Below, piece after piece: positions 8,626-16,834 of a stretch of DNA of 64,000 bases. Under the pieces are notes generated by a model, which searched no databases, was not told where the DNA came from, and saw only the letters and a program-made list of their open reading frames with translations. A program made the translations under genes and the position numbers. This DNA comes from Weissella uvarum (lineage in GTDB: Bacteria; Bacillota; Bacilli; Lactobacillales; Lactobacillaceae): contig NZ_JAFBEO010000003.1 in NCBI RefSeq assembly GCF_016908785.1, positions 182,144-246,143 on the forward strand, written 5' to 3'. The first letter of the stretch is position 1. Every line of letters begins with the position of its first letter.

Positions 8626-8838
8626 ATGGTTTTTAAAGTATATTATCAAGAGTCAAAGAAGCGGAATCCAAAGCGTGAAGATACACATTCACTTTATATG
8701 GATGTTCCAGATCTTCCAACTGCTCGTAAGTTGGTTGAATCAAACACAGAATACAATGTTGAACAAATCGAAGAGCTCTCAGAAAAAGCCCTTGCTTATG
8801 AACAACAAAGTCCTGATTTCAAATTGACGGAGTTTTAA
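8626..8838 (+). CDS. rpoY: RNA polymerase epsilon subunit
   Basis: A 70-residue protein of the DUF1447/RpoY family, the small accessory subunit of Firmicutes RNA polymerase. The opening VFKVYYQ, then REDTHSLYMD, and the ending PDFKLTEF are typical. An AAAGGAG site precedes the ATG. It is 3 bases upstream of rnjA, the pairing conserved throughout Bacilli, which makes the call secure. Confidence 0.93.
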   Translation: MVFKVYYQESKKRNPKREDTHSLYMDVPDLPTARKLVESNTEYNVEQIEELSEKALAYEQQSPDFKLTEF

Positions 8839-8841
8839 TTT

Positions 8842-10524
8842 ATGAGCAATATGGAGCTAAATATTAACCCCGAAGAAGTGGCGGTATATGCTCTAGGTGG
8901 TCTTGGTGAAATTGGAAAAAACACATATGGTATTCAATATGGTGATGAAATCATTATTATCGATGCTGGTGTGAAGTTCCCTGAAGATGATTTGCTCGGG
9001 ATTGACTATGTCATTCCTGATTACACTTATCTAAAAGAAAATCGTGACAAGATTAAAGCCCTAGTGATTACCCATGGTCACGAAGACCATATTGGTGCCA
9101 TTCACTTCTTTTTGGATGCCGTCAACGTGCCAGTTTATGCTGGTCCGCTTGCGATGGCCCTCATCAAGAACAAATTGGAAGAACACAATCAACTTGATAC
9201 AACTGAGTTGCATGAAATTGACGAAGATACCGTGCTAACGTATGACAACATGAGTGTCGAATTCTTCCGGACAACCCATTCAATTCCTGACACCTATGGG
9301 GTCGCCGTACACACCCCTGTTGGAACAATTGTTGAAACTGGTGACTTTAAGTTTGACTTCACCCCAACAACCAAGCAACCACCTAATCTACAAAAGATGG
9401 CCCGCATTGGTTCTGAAGGTGTGCTGCTATTGATGTCAGATTCAACTAACGCGGAACGAGATGAATTTACTAAGTCAGAACGCTGGGTCGGTAAAACCAT
9501 CCACAAGTTATTTGACGAGATTGAAGGTCGCATTATCTTTGCAACTTTCGCATCAAATATGTCACGTGTCCAAATGGCAACTGAAGCAGCGCTGGAACAT
9601 GGTCGTAAGATTGCTGTGTTTGGCCGTTCGATGGAAAGTGCCGTCAAAAACGGGCTTGAACTTGGTTACTTAGATATTCCAGAGGATATGCTTGTTGATG
9701 CCCATGAAGCAAATAAGCTTCCCCCTGAAAAAGTATTAATTCTATGTACTGGATCACAGGGTGAACCAATGGCGGCCCTAGCCCGCATTGCAAATGGAAC
9801 ACATAAGCAAATTAAGATTCAACCTAATGACACTGTCATTTTCTCTAGTTCACCAATCCCCGGAAACAGCGCTTCTGTTGACCGTGTCATTAACGAACTA
9901 GAAGAAGCTGGGGCTCGCGTGATTCATGGTAAGGTCAATAATATTCACGCTTCCGGTCACGGTGGTCAAGAAGAACAAAAATTGATGTTATCATTGATTA
10001 AGCCAAAGTACTTCATGCCTGTCCACGGTGAGTATCGCATGTTGAAGGTGCACGAAGGCCTTGCACATGATGTTGGCGTTCCAGAAGATAACACCTTTAT
10101 CTTGGATAATGGTGATGTATTAGCTTTGACGGCTGATTCAGCTCGCTTAGCTGATCACTTCCCTGCTGAAGACACTTATGTCGATGGTAATGGTATTGGT
10201 GATGTTGGTGCTGCTGTGCTACGCGATCGTAAATTACTTTCAGAGGACGGACTTGTCGTTGTCGTTGCGACGATTGACTTAGCCAACAAAGAAATTACCG
10301 CTGGACCAGATATTCTATCACGTGGCTTTATCTACATGCGTGAATCAGAAGATCTCATCAATGAAGGTCGTAAGGAAATCTTCCACACGATTCTAATGGC
10401 AATGCGCGAACCAAATGCAAGCGAACATAGTATTCGAAATGCTGTCGTTTCTCATTTGCAACGTTTCTTATATGATAAGACAAAGCGTCGCCCATTGATT
10501 CTACCAATTTTCATTATGGTATAA
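8842..10524 (+). CDS. rnjA: Ribonuclease J1
   Basis: A 560-residue metallo-beta-lactamase/beta-CASP ribonuclease with 5'-3' exonuclease and endonuclease activity, the main mRNA decay and rRNA maturation enzyme of Firmicutes. The zinc motif THGHEDHIGA is near residue 75, and ALGGLGEIGKN opens the beta-lactamase fold. A beta-CASP insert follows with SNMSR and CTGSQGEPMAAL, then HASGHGGQEE and PVHGEYR. The length is standard for J1. It is co-transcribed with rpoY. Confidence 0.96.
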   Translation: MSNMELNINPEEVAVYALGGLGEIGKNTYGIQYGDEIIIIDAGVKFPEDDLLGIDYVIPDYTYLKENRDKIKALVITHGHEDHIGAIHFFLDAVNVPVYAGPLAMALIKNKLEEHNQLDTTELHEIDEDTVLTYDNMSVEFFRTTHSIPDTYGVAVHTPVGTIVETGDFKFDFTPTTKQPPNLQKMARIGSEGVLLLMSDSTNAERDEFTKSERWVGKTIHKLFDEIEGRIIFATFASNMSRVQMATEAALEHGRKIAVFGRSMESAVKNGLELGYLDIPEDMLVDAHEANKLPPEKVLILCTGSQGEPMAALARIANGTHKQIKIQPNDTVIFSSSPIPGNSASVDRVINELEEAGARVIHGKVNNIHASGHGGQEEQKLMLSLIKPKYFMPVHGEYRMLKVHEGLAHDVGVPEDNTFILDNGDVLALTADSARLADHFPAEDTYVDGNGIGDVGAAVLRDRKLLSEDGLVVVVATIDLANKEITAGPDILSRGFIYMRESEDLINEGRKEIFHTILMAMREPNASEHSIRNAVVSHLQRFLYDKTKRRPLILPIFIMV

Positions 10525-10528
10525 ATTA

Positions 10529-10562
10529 AAAGGACTAACCCATTTAGGTTAGTCCTTTTTTT
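10529..10562 (+). terminator. Intrinsic terminator of rpoY-rnjA
   Basis: A 12-bp stem AAAGGACTAACC/GGTTAGTCCTTT with a 6-base loop followed by a T-run, directly after the rnjA stop. Confidence 0.9.
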
Positions 10563-10571
10563 GTTGCTTAA

Positions 10572-11264
10572 TTATTGCACAGCCTGTTTCAATTCATCAT
10601 AGTCAGTCACAACCTGAGTGGGATGTATAGTTTCAGGCAACTCGTTTTGGTTAAGATTGACCCAAATCGTGTCTAACCCAGCTGCCGCTCCCCCACGAAT
10701 ATCTGAAGCTAAACCATCACCAATCATGACCGCATTCTCATGTGTCATATCTGGAAAGTCAGCGAAAATTCGTGTATAAAAGGCTGGATTAGGCTTAGCC
10801 ACGCCCATTTCATCAGAAATATAAACACCTTCAAAATATGGTAATAAGCCTGTATGTTCTAAGCGTAGATGTTGCGTTTGGGCTTCACCATTCGTTCCAG
10901 CTATTAAATGGTAACCAGCTGCCTGCAATTCCACCAATAATTCTTTAGCACCAGGCAATAAACGATAATTGGTGTTTAACTGTTGTCGATAAGCCCGTTC
11001 CAATGCTTGTCCGTCTCCAGAGATGCCTAGTACTTCGAGTAACTTATCAAAACGCGTTTGATGAATGGTTGCTTTCTCAATCTCTCCATTTTCAAAAGCT
11101 GCCCAAAGCCCCCGGTTAATTTTGAGGTAAGTTTTAATTGCTTGTTCTAAGTGTTCACCTGACAAACCAACATCATGCAACACTTGACGTAACCCAGCCA
11201 TCTCACCACCTTTAAAATCAAACAAGGTATCATCTAAATCAAAAATCAAATACTTATATTTCAT
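10572..11264 (-). CDS. HAD-family nucleotidase, YjjG type
   Basis: A 230-residue HAD hydrolase with motif I FDLDDTLFDF (8-17), motif II GTNGEAQTQH, the lysine of motif III in EMGVAKPNPAFY, and motif IV GDGLASDIRGG. The wording of motifs II and III matches the YjjG family, which dephosphorylates nucleoside monophosphates and non-canonical pyrimidine nucleotides. The exact substrate is inferred. GGTGAT lies before the ATG. It is a single gene converging on rnjA. Confidence 0.82.
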   Translation of the reverse strand: MKYKYLIFDLDDTLFDFKGGEMAGLRQVLHDVGLSGEHLEQAIKTYLKINRGLWAAFENGEIEKATIHQTRFDKLLEVLGISGDGQALERAYRQQLNTNYRLLPGAKELLVELQAAGYHLIAGTNGEAQTQHLRLEHTGLLPYFEGVYISDEMGVAKPNPAFYTRIFADFPDMTHENAVMIGDGLASDIRGGAAAGLDTIWVNLNQNELPETIHPTQVVTDYDELKQAVQ

Positions 11265-11311
11265 GATTGCATCACCATCTTCTTCATTCTCTTAATGGTT
11301 GATATTAGCAC

Positions 11312-11338
11312 AAAAAAACAGGCTAAACTAGCCTGTTT
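11312..11338 (-). terminator. Terminator of the 49-residue gene
   Basis: Stem AAACAGGCTA/TAGCCTGTTT with a 3-base loop, followed on the minus strand by a T-run. It sits 18 bases after the small gene's stop. Confidence 0.8.
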
Positions 11339-11355
11339 ACGTCTGATTATTTAAA

Positions 11356-11505
11356 TTACTTAAGACCTAAACGAAAGATCTCGCTATATAAGGCTTGTGC
11401 TTTGGCATTCGCTAGACGAACCGGGCGCTTATTAATCATAATTTGCTTGTGTCCGTTTTCCTTTAGGAGCTGCTTTGCCCATGCTTTAGTTCCAATAAGA
11501 CTCAT
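11356..11505 (-). CDS. 49-residue basic protein of unknown function
   Basis: A small frame starting MSLIGTKAWAKQLL and ending SEIFRLGLK, rich in Lys and Arg. It is well supported: GAGGAGGT sits 7 bases before the ATG, the frame ends just before a strong terminator, and it fills the gap between pnuC and the HAD gene. No membrane segment or signal is seen. I do not recognise the family. It is too short for ordinary gene callers and may be missed in annotation. Confidence 0.75.
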   Translation of the reverse strand: MSLIGTKAWAKQLLKENGHKQIMINKRPVRLANAKAQALYSEIFRLGLK

Positions 11506-11597
11506 TGTCGTTACCTCCTCAGATTCCATCTTCAACTAATAAACATTTCAGCAATTTCAATCATTGCTTACAAGCATTATAACACACTAATTTAAAA

Positions 11598-12362
11598 CTA
11601 ACTGTTTTGATTATGGCGATTGAACAAACGCCAAGGACTAAAGAATAATCCTAGAATATCATTCCCAATATATAGCATGTACGTGGCAAAGAGCACCCAA
11701 TTAGCATCCCCTTGTTGCGCCGTCATAAACCACAAGATCAATGATGTTACTCCTTGAATTGTCCAAAGTACGTACTGGGTTGAATACTTTCCCAACATTA
11801 AAGCGGCTCCGGTAAACCCAACGGCAGCTGAGAAAGCATCAATCCATGGTCGTGGTGAAATAAAGACATGCGTATCAATCCAGAAAAGAAATCCAAACAT
11901 CACGACAAAGGTTCCAATCAGGATCAACCAACCCATTTTATCCATATCATGAATTTTTCGTTCATTCCAAGCATTACCGAACAAAATCACGGGAATATCC
12001 AAAGCTAGCACATAACCCATTTGCATAAAGATATCCGCATTATTATTGGCATGCCAAGCCACATAAGAAATTAAAAACGCTGAAACAAATCCTAAAACAC
12101 CATTCAACCGTTTGGCATTAGTAATAGCCAGGGTACAAGTGAAACCAATCGCACCCCCAAGAACTGAAATTAAGGTCATGGTTGAAAAACCATGCATAAA
12201 TCCAGTCCCAATAATCACAGTTAAGCCAACCGCCAACCAAATATATGATTGAGTTGACCAGCCTGAAAAACCTTCTTTATAATATTGCCAAGTAAATACG
12301 TCATGAATATTTTGTTTAATGTTCTTCCAACTTAACCAATGTTCTTGTGATGATGTCGTCAT
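11598..12362 (-). CDS. pnuC: Nicotinamide riboside transporter PnuC
   Basis: A 254-residue membrane protein with about seven membrane segments that carries nicotinamide riboside (a vitamin B3 form) into the cell by facilitated diffusion. The N-terminus LSWKNIKQNI and the C-terminal Trp-rich segment ending FFSPWRLFNRHNQ are typical of PnuC, which keeps its substrate by coupling to NR kinase. The ATG follows a GTGGGGG stretch. A palindrome in the upstream region may be its operator. Confidence 0.88.
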   Translation of the reverse strand: MTTSSQEHWLSWKNIKQNIHDVFTWQYYKEGFSGWSTQSYIWLAVGLTVIIGTGFMHGFSTMTLISVLGGAIGFTCTLAITNAKRLNGVLGFVSAFLISYVAWHANNNADIFMQMGYVLALDIPVILFGNAWNERKIHDMDKMGWLILIGTFVVMFGFLFWIDTHVFISPRPWIDAFSAAVGFTGAALMLGKYSTQYVLWTIQGVTSLILWFMTAQQGDANWVLFATYMLYIGNDILGLFFSPWRLFNRHNQNS

Positions 12363-12414
12363 CCTAAAGCCCCCACTTATTGCATAAAATTTTCAAACAA
12401 TGTCCTTCATTCTA

Positions 12415-12438
12415 CATGTTTTAAAACGTTTTAACATG
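12415..12438. promoter_or_regulatory. Candidate operator upstream of pnuC
   Basis: A perfect 14-bp palindrome TTAAAACGTTTTAA (12421-12434) flanked by CATGTT and CATG. It lies about 60-75 bases before the pnuC ATG, where a repressor of NAD-precursor genes would act. The regulator identity is not known. Confidence 0.4.
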
Positions 12439-12475
12439 ATGATTTTTCTCATTCTTGTCCAAAAATTCTAACAAA

Positions 12476-12514
12476 AAAGACCGAAGCCTAAATCTTTAGG
12501 CATTCGATCTTTTT
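12476..12514 (-). terminator. Bidirectional-looking terminator after the 62-residue gene
   Basis: A 16-bp imperfect stem (12476-12492 with 12495-12511) with T-runs on both sides, located between pnuC and the small membrane gene. Confidence 0.75.
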
Positions 12515-12538
12515 ATTTAAAAACTAACTTGATTGCTG

Positions 12539-12727
12539 TTAAAAACCACTCGCTTGATAAGTTAAACCAACGGCGATGATAATGCCGCATATCAACAAAG
12601 CATAGCATAACGTTGAATACAGATTTTTCTCTTTGGCACCTTGGTAAACGCCAATGCCACAAATCACTAAAAAGAGCAGGTTAAAAACAATGACAGCTTT
12701 ATAAATCGTATAAATATCGATACTCAC
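12539..12727 (-). CDS. Small two-TM membrane protein, unknown
   Basis: A 62-residue protein with two hydrophobic segments (about 10-30 and 40-58). A TTG 30 bases further upstream would extend it, but the GTG at 12727 has AGAGG nine bases upstream and is preferred. No family was recognised. Its own terminator follows. Confidence 0.55.
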   Translation of the reverse strand: MSIDIYTIYKAVIVFNLLFLVICGIGVYQGAKEKNLYSTLCYALLICGIIIAVGLTYQASGF

Positions 12728-12810
12728 TGGTTTAGCCTCTCTTCTTGCACTAGTCAAAATGCATTGCTAATAGTATTGTACCATTTTTAACCCCATTTAC
12801 CAATGTCGAT

Positions 12811-12987
12811 TTAAAAAAATCCACTCCCCGTTAACAATGACACTTGAAAATATGACATCAATCCGTAGATTAGTAATAAAATCAGCCCCACTGGCAAGAC
12901 AACGTGAAATAAAAAGCGAAAGCTAAAGCGAATCACTGTGAAAATCAAAAACAACACCAGCAAGGACAACAAAATAAATACTAGCAT
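12811..12987 (-). CDS. Small hydrophobic protein, unknown
   Basis: A 58-residue protein starting MLVFILLSLL with two membrane segments and a short Gly/Phe tail. The ATG at 12987 has GGAAGGGG at a good distance, whereas the ATG at 13053 overlaps its own GAGGT; the inner start is preferred. Not recognised. It is divergent from the 13085 gene. Confidence 0.5.
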   Translation of the reverse strand: MLVFILLSLLVLFLIFTVIRFSFRFLFHVVLPVGLILLLIYGLMSYFQVSLLTGSGFF

Positions 12988-13084
12988 TAAGAGTCCCCTT
13001 CCCCCAGCCAAAAGCTGACTTATAGTATAATAATTGAAAATACCATACCTCACTTATAACAGTTCAAGCTTAGGAGAAAGATAA

Positions 13085-13477
13085 ATGACACAATCAATCA
13101 CGCAGAACTCTGTCATTTCGAATATGCTCACGATGTTAACGACTTGGGATACAGTCACTAGCATTGACTTCAACACACAACAAGCCAATATCCGTATTCA
13201 TATGGCTCCAGACGCCAATTATCGTTTCGTTAAAGAAATTGGTGGTCGTCCACAAACCAGTCAATTAACTGAAGCAGGCCTAATGGAACAACTAAACACG
13301 TTACTCCCCACGACAAACTTCATCACGCTCACCTATCAAGGTCTCCCAATTGCCCGTTTCTCAAAAGATACGCAAAATTCTACATGGCGCTGTGTGCTAG
13401 AAAAGAATAAACAAGGTGATCCAATTACTTTAGCTGAAGCTAAGACCCTATTAAATTCGGCCAAAGGTCATTGCTAA
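13085..13477 (+). CDS. Uncharacterised 130-residue cytoplasmic protein
   Basis: A soluble protein with no membrane segment and no motif that I recognise. The N-terminal half is Thr/Asn/Gln-rich, with the segments GGRPQTSQLTEAGL and TWRCVLEKNKQGD. AGGAGAAAG lies close before the ATG. It is a single gene ending at a strong terminator, on the opposite strand to both neighbours. Confidence 0.65.
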   Translation: MTQSITQNSVISNMLTMLTTWDTVTSIDFNTQQANIRIHMAPDANYRFVKEIGGRPQTSQLTEAGLMEQLNTLLPTTNFITLTYQGLPIARFSKDTQNSTWRCVLEKNKQGDPITLAEAKTLLNSAKGHC

Positions 13478-13479
13478 AA

Positions 13480-13508
13480 AAAAGGCACCACGCATAGTGG
13501 TGTCTTTT
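13480..13508 (+). terminator. Terminator shared by the 13085 gene and tetR
   Basis: Stem AAAGGCACCAC/GTGGTGTCTTT with a 5-base loop. It has A- and T-runs on both sides, so it can serve the convergent genes in both directions. Confidence 0.8.
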
Positions 13509-13512
13509 TCTT

Positions 13513-14148
13513 TTATACTTTTTTGATTGCCCGCAATGAACTCTGCACAATTTCATCTAGATCATGTTCAACATCAAATTTAGCCTCGGGCATCAATTTA
13601 AATTGTTGCATCAAATACATCACCAATTGTCCACCAACAATTCGAATAACTTCAACTGGTGTAACAGCTAGCTCATCGCCACCAATTTTTTCAACTTGTG
13701 CTAGCAAATTCTCAAAATATGGACTAATCTTTGTTTTCGCTTTCTCAACAAAATCTTTGTTGGTCAAGAATTCTGTCAATAGAATCATAATCACATGCTG
13801 ATTTTCAGCAAAGAAAGCATAGCGATCATGCACAATGAAATTAATAAAATCATCGAGTGACATTTGGTGCGCTTGGACTGAACTAACAAAATCTTGAGCA
13901 ATTGATGGCACAAGGTGCTCAACCATTGGTTCCAGAATGCTCTCGAGTAATTCATGTTTTGTTTTAAAATACTTAAAAACCGTCGCTTCACTCATGCCGG
14001 ATAGCTTAGCAATTTCAGAGGTACTCGTTCCTGCGTAGCCCTTTTCAGAAAAAAGTTCAACGGCAGCTTGGAGTACTTTCCGCTTACCATTCGGCATGTC
14101 GGTTGTATTCACCCAATCAGTAAAGTTATTAAAAATTTTATCCGCCAT
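13513..14148 (-). CDS. TetR-family transcriptional regulator
   Basis: A 211-residue regulator. The N-terminal helix-turn-helix is clear: KVLQAAVELFSEKGYAGTSTSEIA followed by SGMSEATVFKYFKTKHELL. The C-terminal ligand domain is helical. It is the last gene of the exporter operon, 3 bases after the permease, and a perfect 8-bp-armed palindrome lies in the operon promoter at 16001-16020, so autoregulation of the whole exporter operon is likely. Confidence 0.9.
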   Translation of the reverse strand: MADKIFNNFTDWVNTTDMPNGKRKVLQAAVELFSEKGYAGTSTSEIAKLSGMSEATVFKYFKTKHELLESILEPMVEHLVPSIAQDFVSSVQAHQMSLDDFINFIVHDRYAFFAENQHVIMILLTEFLTNKDFVEKAKTKISPYFENLLAQVEKIGGDELAVTPVEVIRIVGGQLVMYLMQQFKLMPEAKFDVEHDLDEIVQSSLRAIKKV

Positions 14149-14151
14149 TTT

Positions 14152-14838
14152 TTAGACCTTTCGATAACGCTTCAACCCAAATATGTTTAACCCTAATAAT
14201 ACTACCAAGAATACACCCAGAATCAAAACATTACCCATAATCCCTGACCAACCAGAGCCATAAAATACAATATCATTCATCGCATTGGCCGCATATTTCA
14301 TTGGCAAAATATCACTTAACCATTGTGCCCATGTCGCCATATTTGCTAATGGAATAATCCCAGAGAAGAAAATCTGTGGAATCACAATGACTGGAATAAA
14401 CTGCATCATCTGGAATTCTGACTTGGCAAAAGTTGACATCAATAAGCCAAAGGCTAATGCAACCATGGCTAATAGCACACTCACTGCAATTAACAGCATC
14501 ACTGATCCCGTTACTTCAATATTTAAGACATATACACTAAACAACACAATAATCGTTGATTGAATAAGAGCCAATACCCCATATCCAATTGTATAACCAA
14601 AAACAATTTCAGAACGTCGTACTGGGGTTGCTAGCAGACGTGTTAAGGTTCCTGATGTCCGCTCTTTAAGCAACGCCATTCCAGAAATTAGGAAAACGAA
14701 GAAGAAGACGAAGAATCCCATCATCGTTGGCATCATGTTCGTAAAGAACGTTGTTGAGCCATCCCCATATACATAACTATTTTTAATCGTTGGCGTCTTA
14801 GTCTGCTCAGTTCTTTGCTGTCCAGGCATATTTGCCAT
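14152..14838 (-). CDS. ABC-2 type permease, C-terminal half (split gene)
   Basis: A 228-residue frame with five membrane segments. It carries the ABC-2 features ISGMALLKERTSGTLTRLLATP near residue 50 and a final KRY. Only the C-terminal part of an ABC-2 permease is present; the preceding frame (14838-15257) supplies the N-terminal membrane segment and extracytoplasmic part. The ATG overlaps the upstream stop by one base (TAATG) and has no good ribosome site. Either the two halves are made by coupled reinitiation, or one base was lost and the gene is broken. Confidence 0.65.
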   Translation of the reverse strand: MANMPGQQRTEQTKTPTIKNSYVYGDGSTTFFTNMMPTMMGFFVFFFVFLISGMALLKERTSGTLTRLLATPVRRSEIVFGYTIGYGVLALIQSTIIVLFSVYVLNIEVTGSVMLLIAVSVLLAMVALAFGLLMSTFAKSEFQMMQFIPVIVIPQIFFSGIIPLANMATWAQWLSDILPMKYAANAMNDIVFYGSGWSGIMGNVLILGVFLVVLLGLNIFGLKRYRKV

Positions 14839-15257
14839 TAATTGTTAAATGAGCCTTGTAACTTTTGCGCACTCATCTGACTAATTGTACCTGGTAGTAA
14901 TTGTTTTAACATCCCCGTCTTATTTGCATCGGTATTGGCATAAGTCACATCATATTGATTCTTATCTTCGTTATACACCACCACAGCATCAGTATCATGC
15001 TGCTTGAGCACTTGCTTTGCTTTTTGCTTTGAATCACTTTGCTTAACAGTGACATTATCCTTTTTATCGAGCGTTTTAACCATTTGACTAGGTAGATTAA
15101 CGCCTGTTACTTGTACATCTGGCGTCATGTTGACCCCAAACACATAGCTTACCAAAGCTAAGACTACCATTGGTGCGATAAAAATCAATGCTAACGTGCG
15201 CTTGTCACGAAATAGTTCTTTTAAGACTCGTGTTGCAATTGCAAAAGTTTTAGTCAT
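14838..15257 (-). CDS. ABC-2 type permease, N-terminal half (split gene)
   Basis: A 139-residue frame with one membrane segment (about 23-43, after ELFRDKRTLALIF) and an extracytoplasmic Lys/Asp-rich region. It stops exactly where the C-terminal half starts. Together the halves make about 367 residues, the usual size of one ABC-2 drug-exporter permease. The ATG at 15257 has AAGGTG six bases upstream and overlaps the end of the ATPase gene. The family normally encodes this as a single protein. Confidence 0.65.
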   Translation of the reverse strand: MTKTFAIATRVLKELFRDKRTLALIFIAPMVVLALVSYVFGVNMTPDVQVTGVNLPSQMVKTLDKKDNVTVKQSDSKQKAKQVLKQHDTDAVVVYNEDKNQYDVTYANTDANKTGMLKQLLPGTISQMSAQKLQGSFNN

Positions 15258-15978
15258 CTTGTTCACCTTCTGCTTTCAAAAATACTTGTTCAACCGTATC
15301 AACACCATAACTTGCCTCAAGATTCTTTGGTGTATCATTGGCAATTAACTTTCCATCTAGTAATAATGAAACGCGATCAACTAGCTCGGCTTCATCCATC
15401 ACATGAGTCGTTACTAAAATGGCATGCCCATCATCCCGCATAGCATGAAGCACATGCCAAATTTTCTTACGTAATGCCGGATCAATTCCCACTGTGGGCT
15501 CATCCAAAATCAAAAGCTTGGGATTCCCTAATAATGAAATTGCCAACGACAGACGCCGCTTCATCCCACCTGAATAACCAGAAACATTTGCATCTAGGCT
15601 ATCGGTTAATTCAACGACTTTTGCCACCCGTTCAATTTCAGTAGCTAAGTCATTATTTGGAATATCTTTCATGGCTGCGAAAAACTTCAAATTTTCGCGA
15701 CCACTTAATTGATCATATAAAGCATCCGATTGAGCCATATACCCCATCTCTTTTAAAACAAGCCGGTTTGGCATCTGACGATCAAAAACTGTCGCTTCAC
15801 CACCATCGGTTTTTTCCATCCCAAGCGCCAGTTTAATTAAAGTGGATTTTCCAGCTCCAGATGGTCCAATCAAACCGACAATTTCACCAGTGGTCACTGT
15901 AAATGAAATATTATTCAAAATTGTTTTTTTACCAAAAGACTTTGATACACCGTTAAGTTGAATCACATTATCTACCAT
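15250..15978 (-). CDS. ABC transporter ATPase of the ABC-2 exporter
   Basis: A 242-residue ATP-binding subunit with Walker A GPSGAGKST, signature SGGMKRRLSLA, Walker B LLILDEPTVG and the switch histidine in VTTHVMDE. The pattern fits CcmA/DrrA-like multidrug exporters. The ATG at 15978 has AGAGGT at a good distance; a TTG further up lies inside the ribosome site. First gene of the ATPase-permease-tetR operon. Confidence 0.9.
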   Translation of the reverse strand: MVDNVIQLNGVSKSFGKKTILNNISFTVTTGEIVGLIGPSGAGKSTLIKLALGMEKTDGGEATVFDRQMPNRLVLKEMGYMAQSDALYDQLSGRENLKFFAAMKDIPNNDLATEIERVAKVVELTDSLDANVSGYSGGMKRRLSLAISLLGNPKLLILDEPTVGIDPALRKKIWHVLHAMRDDGHAILVTTHVMDEAELVDRVSLLLDGKLIANDTPKNLEASYGVDTVEQVFLKAEGEQDD

Positions 15979-16000
15979 AATGATTACCTCTTTCAATTCG

Positions 16001-16020
16001 GTGAGTGATTACTCACTCAC
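16001..16020. promoter_or_regulatory. TetR operator of the exporter operon
   Basis: GTGAGTGA-TTAC-TCACTCAC is a perfect inverted repeat with 8-bp arms, lying between the promoter and the ATPase start. This is the usual shape and place for a TetR-family autorepressor site. Confidence 0.75.
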
Positions 16021-16032
16021 TTGATGTTTTAT

Positions 16033-16061
16033 ATATTATGCTTGGTCCTAATCAATGTCAA
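16033..16061 (-). promoter_or_regulatory. Strong promoter of the ABC-2 exporter operon
   Basis: TTGACA (16056-16061) and TAATAT (16033-16038) with a 17-base spacer on the minus strand. The TetR-type palindrome begins 13 bases downstream of the -10. Confidence 0.8.
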
Positions 16062-16081
16062 TATGTATTTCGATTTTTCTC

Positions 16082-16109
16082 AAAAAAAAAGCAGCCTCAT
16101 TCGGCTACT
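16082..16109 (-). terminator. Terminator of the marR-B3/B4 unit
   Basis: Stem AGTAGCC/GGCTGCT (one G-U pair) with nine T residues following on the minus strand. The stem overlaps the stop codon of the B3/B4 gene. Confidence 0.75.
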
Positions 16110-16818
16110 TTTCATCAAATGTGATTATTGGCGCATTTTGTACCACTTGGTACATTGTCCCTTCAACTCCCATTTCTGTGTTAATTAATGTCTTTAACGC
16201 TTGCGTTGCATCATCTAAACGCTCTTTTTGAATATCATTCGTTGCTTCCATAAACATAATGACATCTGAACTATCTTCAGTTAACATCGTTCGCTTACCA
16301 TCACGCCAATTAAGACAACGACAAATGGCTCCTTCATCATCATAATAAATAATTTCTTCAGGAAGAGCTGGCTCATTTTCATCATCCCCCAAAGGATAGA
16401 ACGCTTCGCCACCTTTAGCCTTACCTAAATGAATATCACCTTTAATCGTTGATAAATCTTCAGCGCCAACGGGCACGCCATATTGGAGTGAAATACTATT
16501 ATATAAATCGACAAGTGGGTTAATAGCACCAACGCCCTTGCCCTGATCAACCCGCTTTAGCAATGCTTCAATCGAAGCACGTGCTCCCTTTTTCTTTTTA
16601 AATTGTTGATAGGTTTGGCGCCAACTTTGAACTATAGGATTGTCACTAAAATTATCTTCAGTTAAAAACTGCGCTGCTTTAGTCTCAGCTTGCTTCAATA
16701 CTGCTTCGGAATGTTGCGTATTCTTAATATGGTTATCCACGTCATGTAAAACTAAAACATTTACTTGCGCTTCAGGGAATAGCTCCCAAAAGCTTTGATC
16801 AATTTGAAATTTTTTCAT
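16105..16818 (-). CDS. B3/B4 tRNA-binding domain protein
   Basis: A 237-residue free-standing B3/B4 domain protein, related to the editing domain of the phenylalanyl-tRNA synthetase beta chain. Marks include NPLVDLYNSISLQYGVPVGA, the following GDIHLGKAKGGE and CRCLNWRDG. Such proteins are thought to bind or edit mischarged tRNA, but their role is poorly tested. The ATG at 16818 has GGAGG nine bases upstream. It lies 16 bases after a marR gene and is probably controlled by it. Confidence 0.8.
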   Translation of the reverse strand: MKKFQIDQSFWELFPEAQVNVLVLHDVDNHIKNTQHSEAVLKQAETKAAQFLTEDNFSDNPIVQSWRQTYQQFKKKKGARASIEALLKRVDQGKGVGAINPLVDLYNSISLQYGVPVGAEDLSTIKGDIHLGKAKGGEAFYPLGDDENEPALPEEIIYYDDEGAICRCLNWRDGKRTMLTEDSSDVIMFMEATNDIQKERLDDATQALKTLINTEMGVEGTMYQVVQNAPIITFDEK

Positions 16819-16834
16819 TTTCAAAGTCCTCCTA

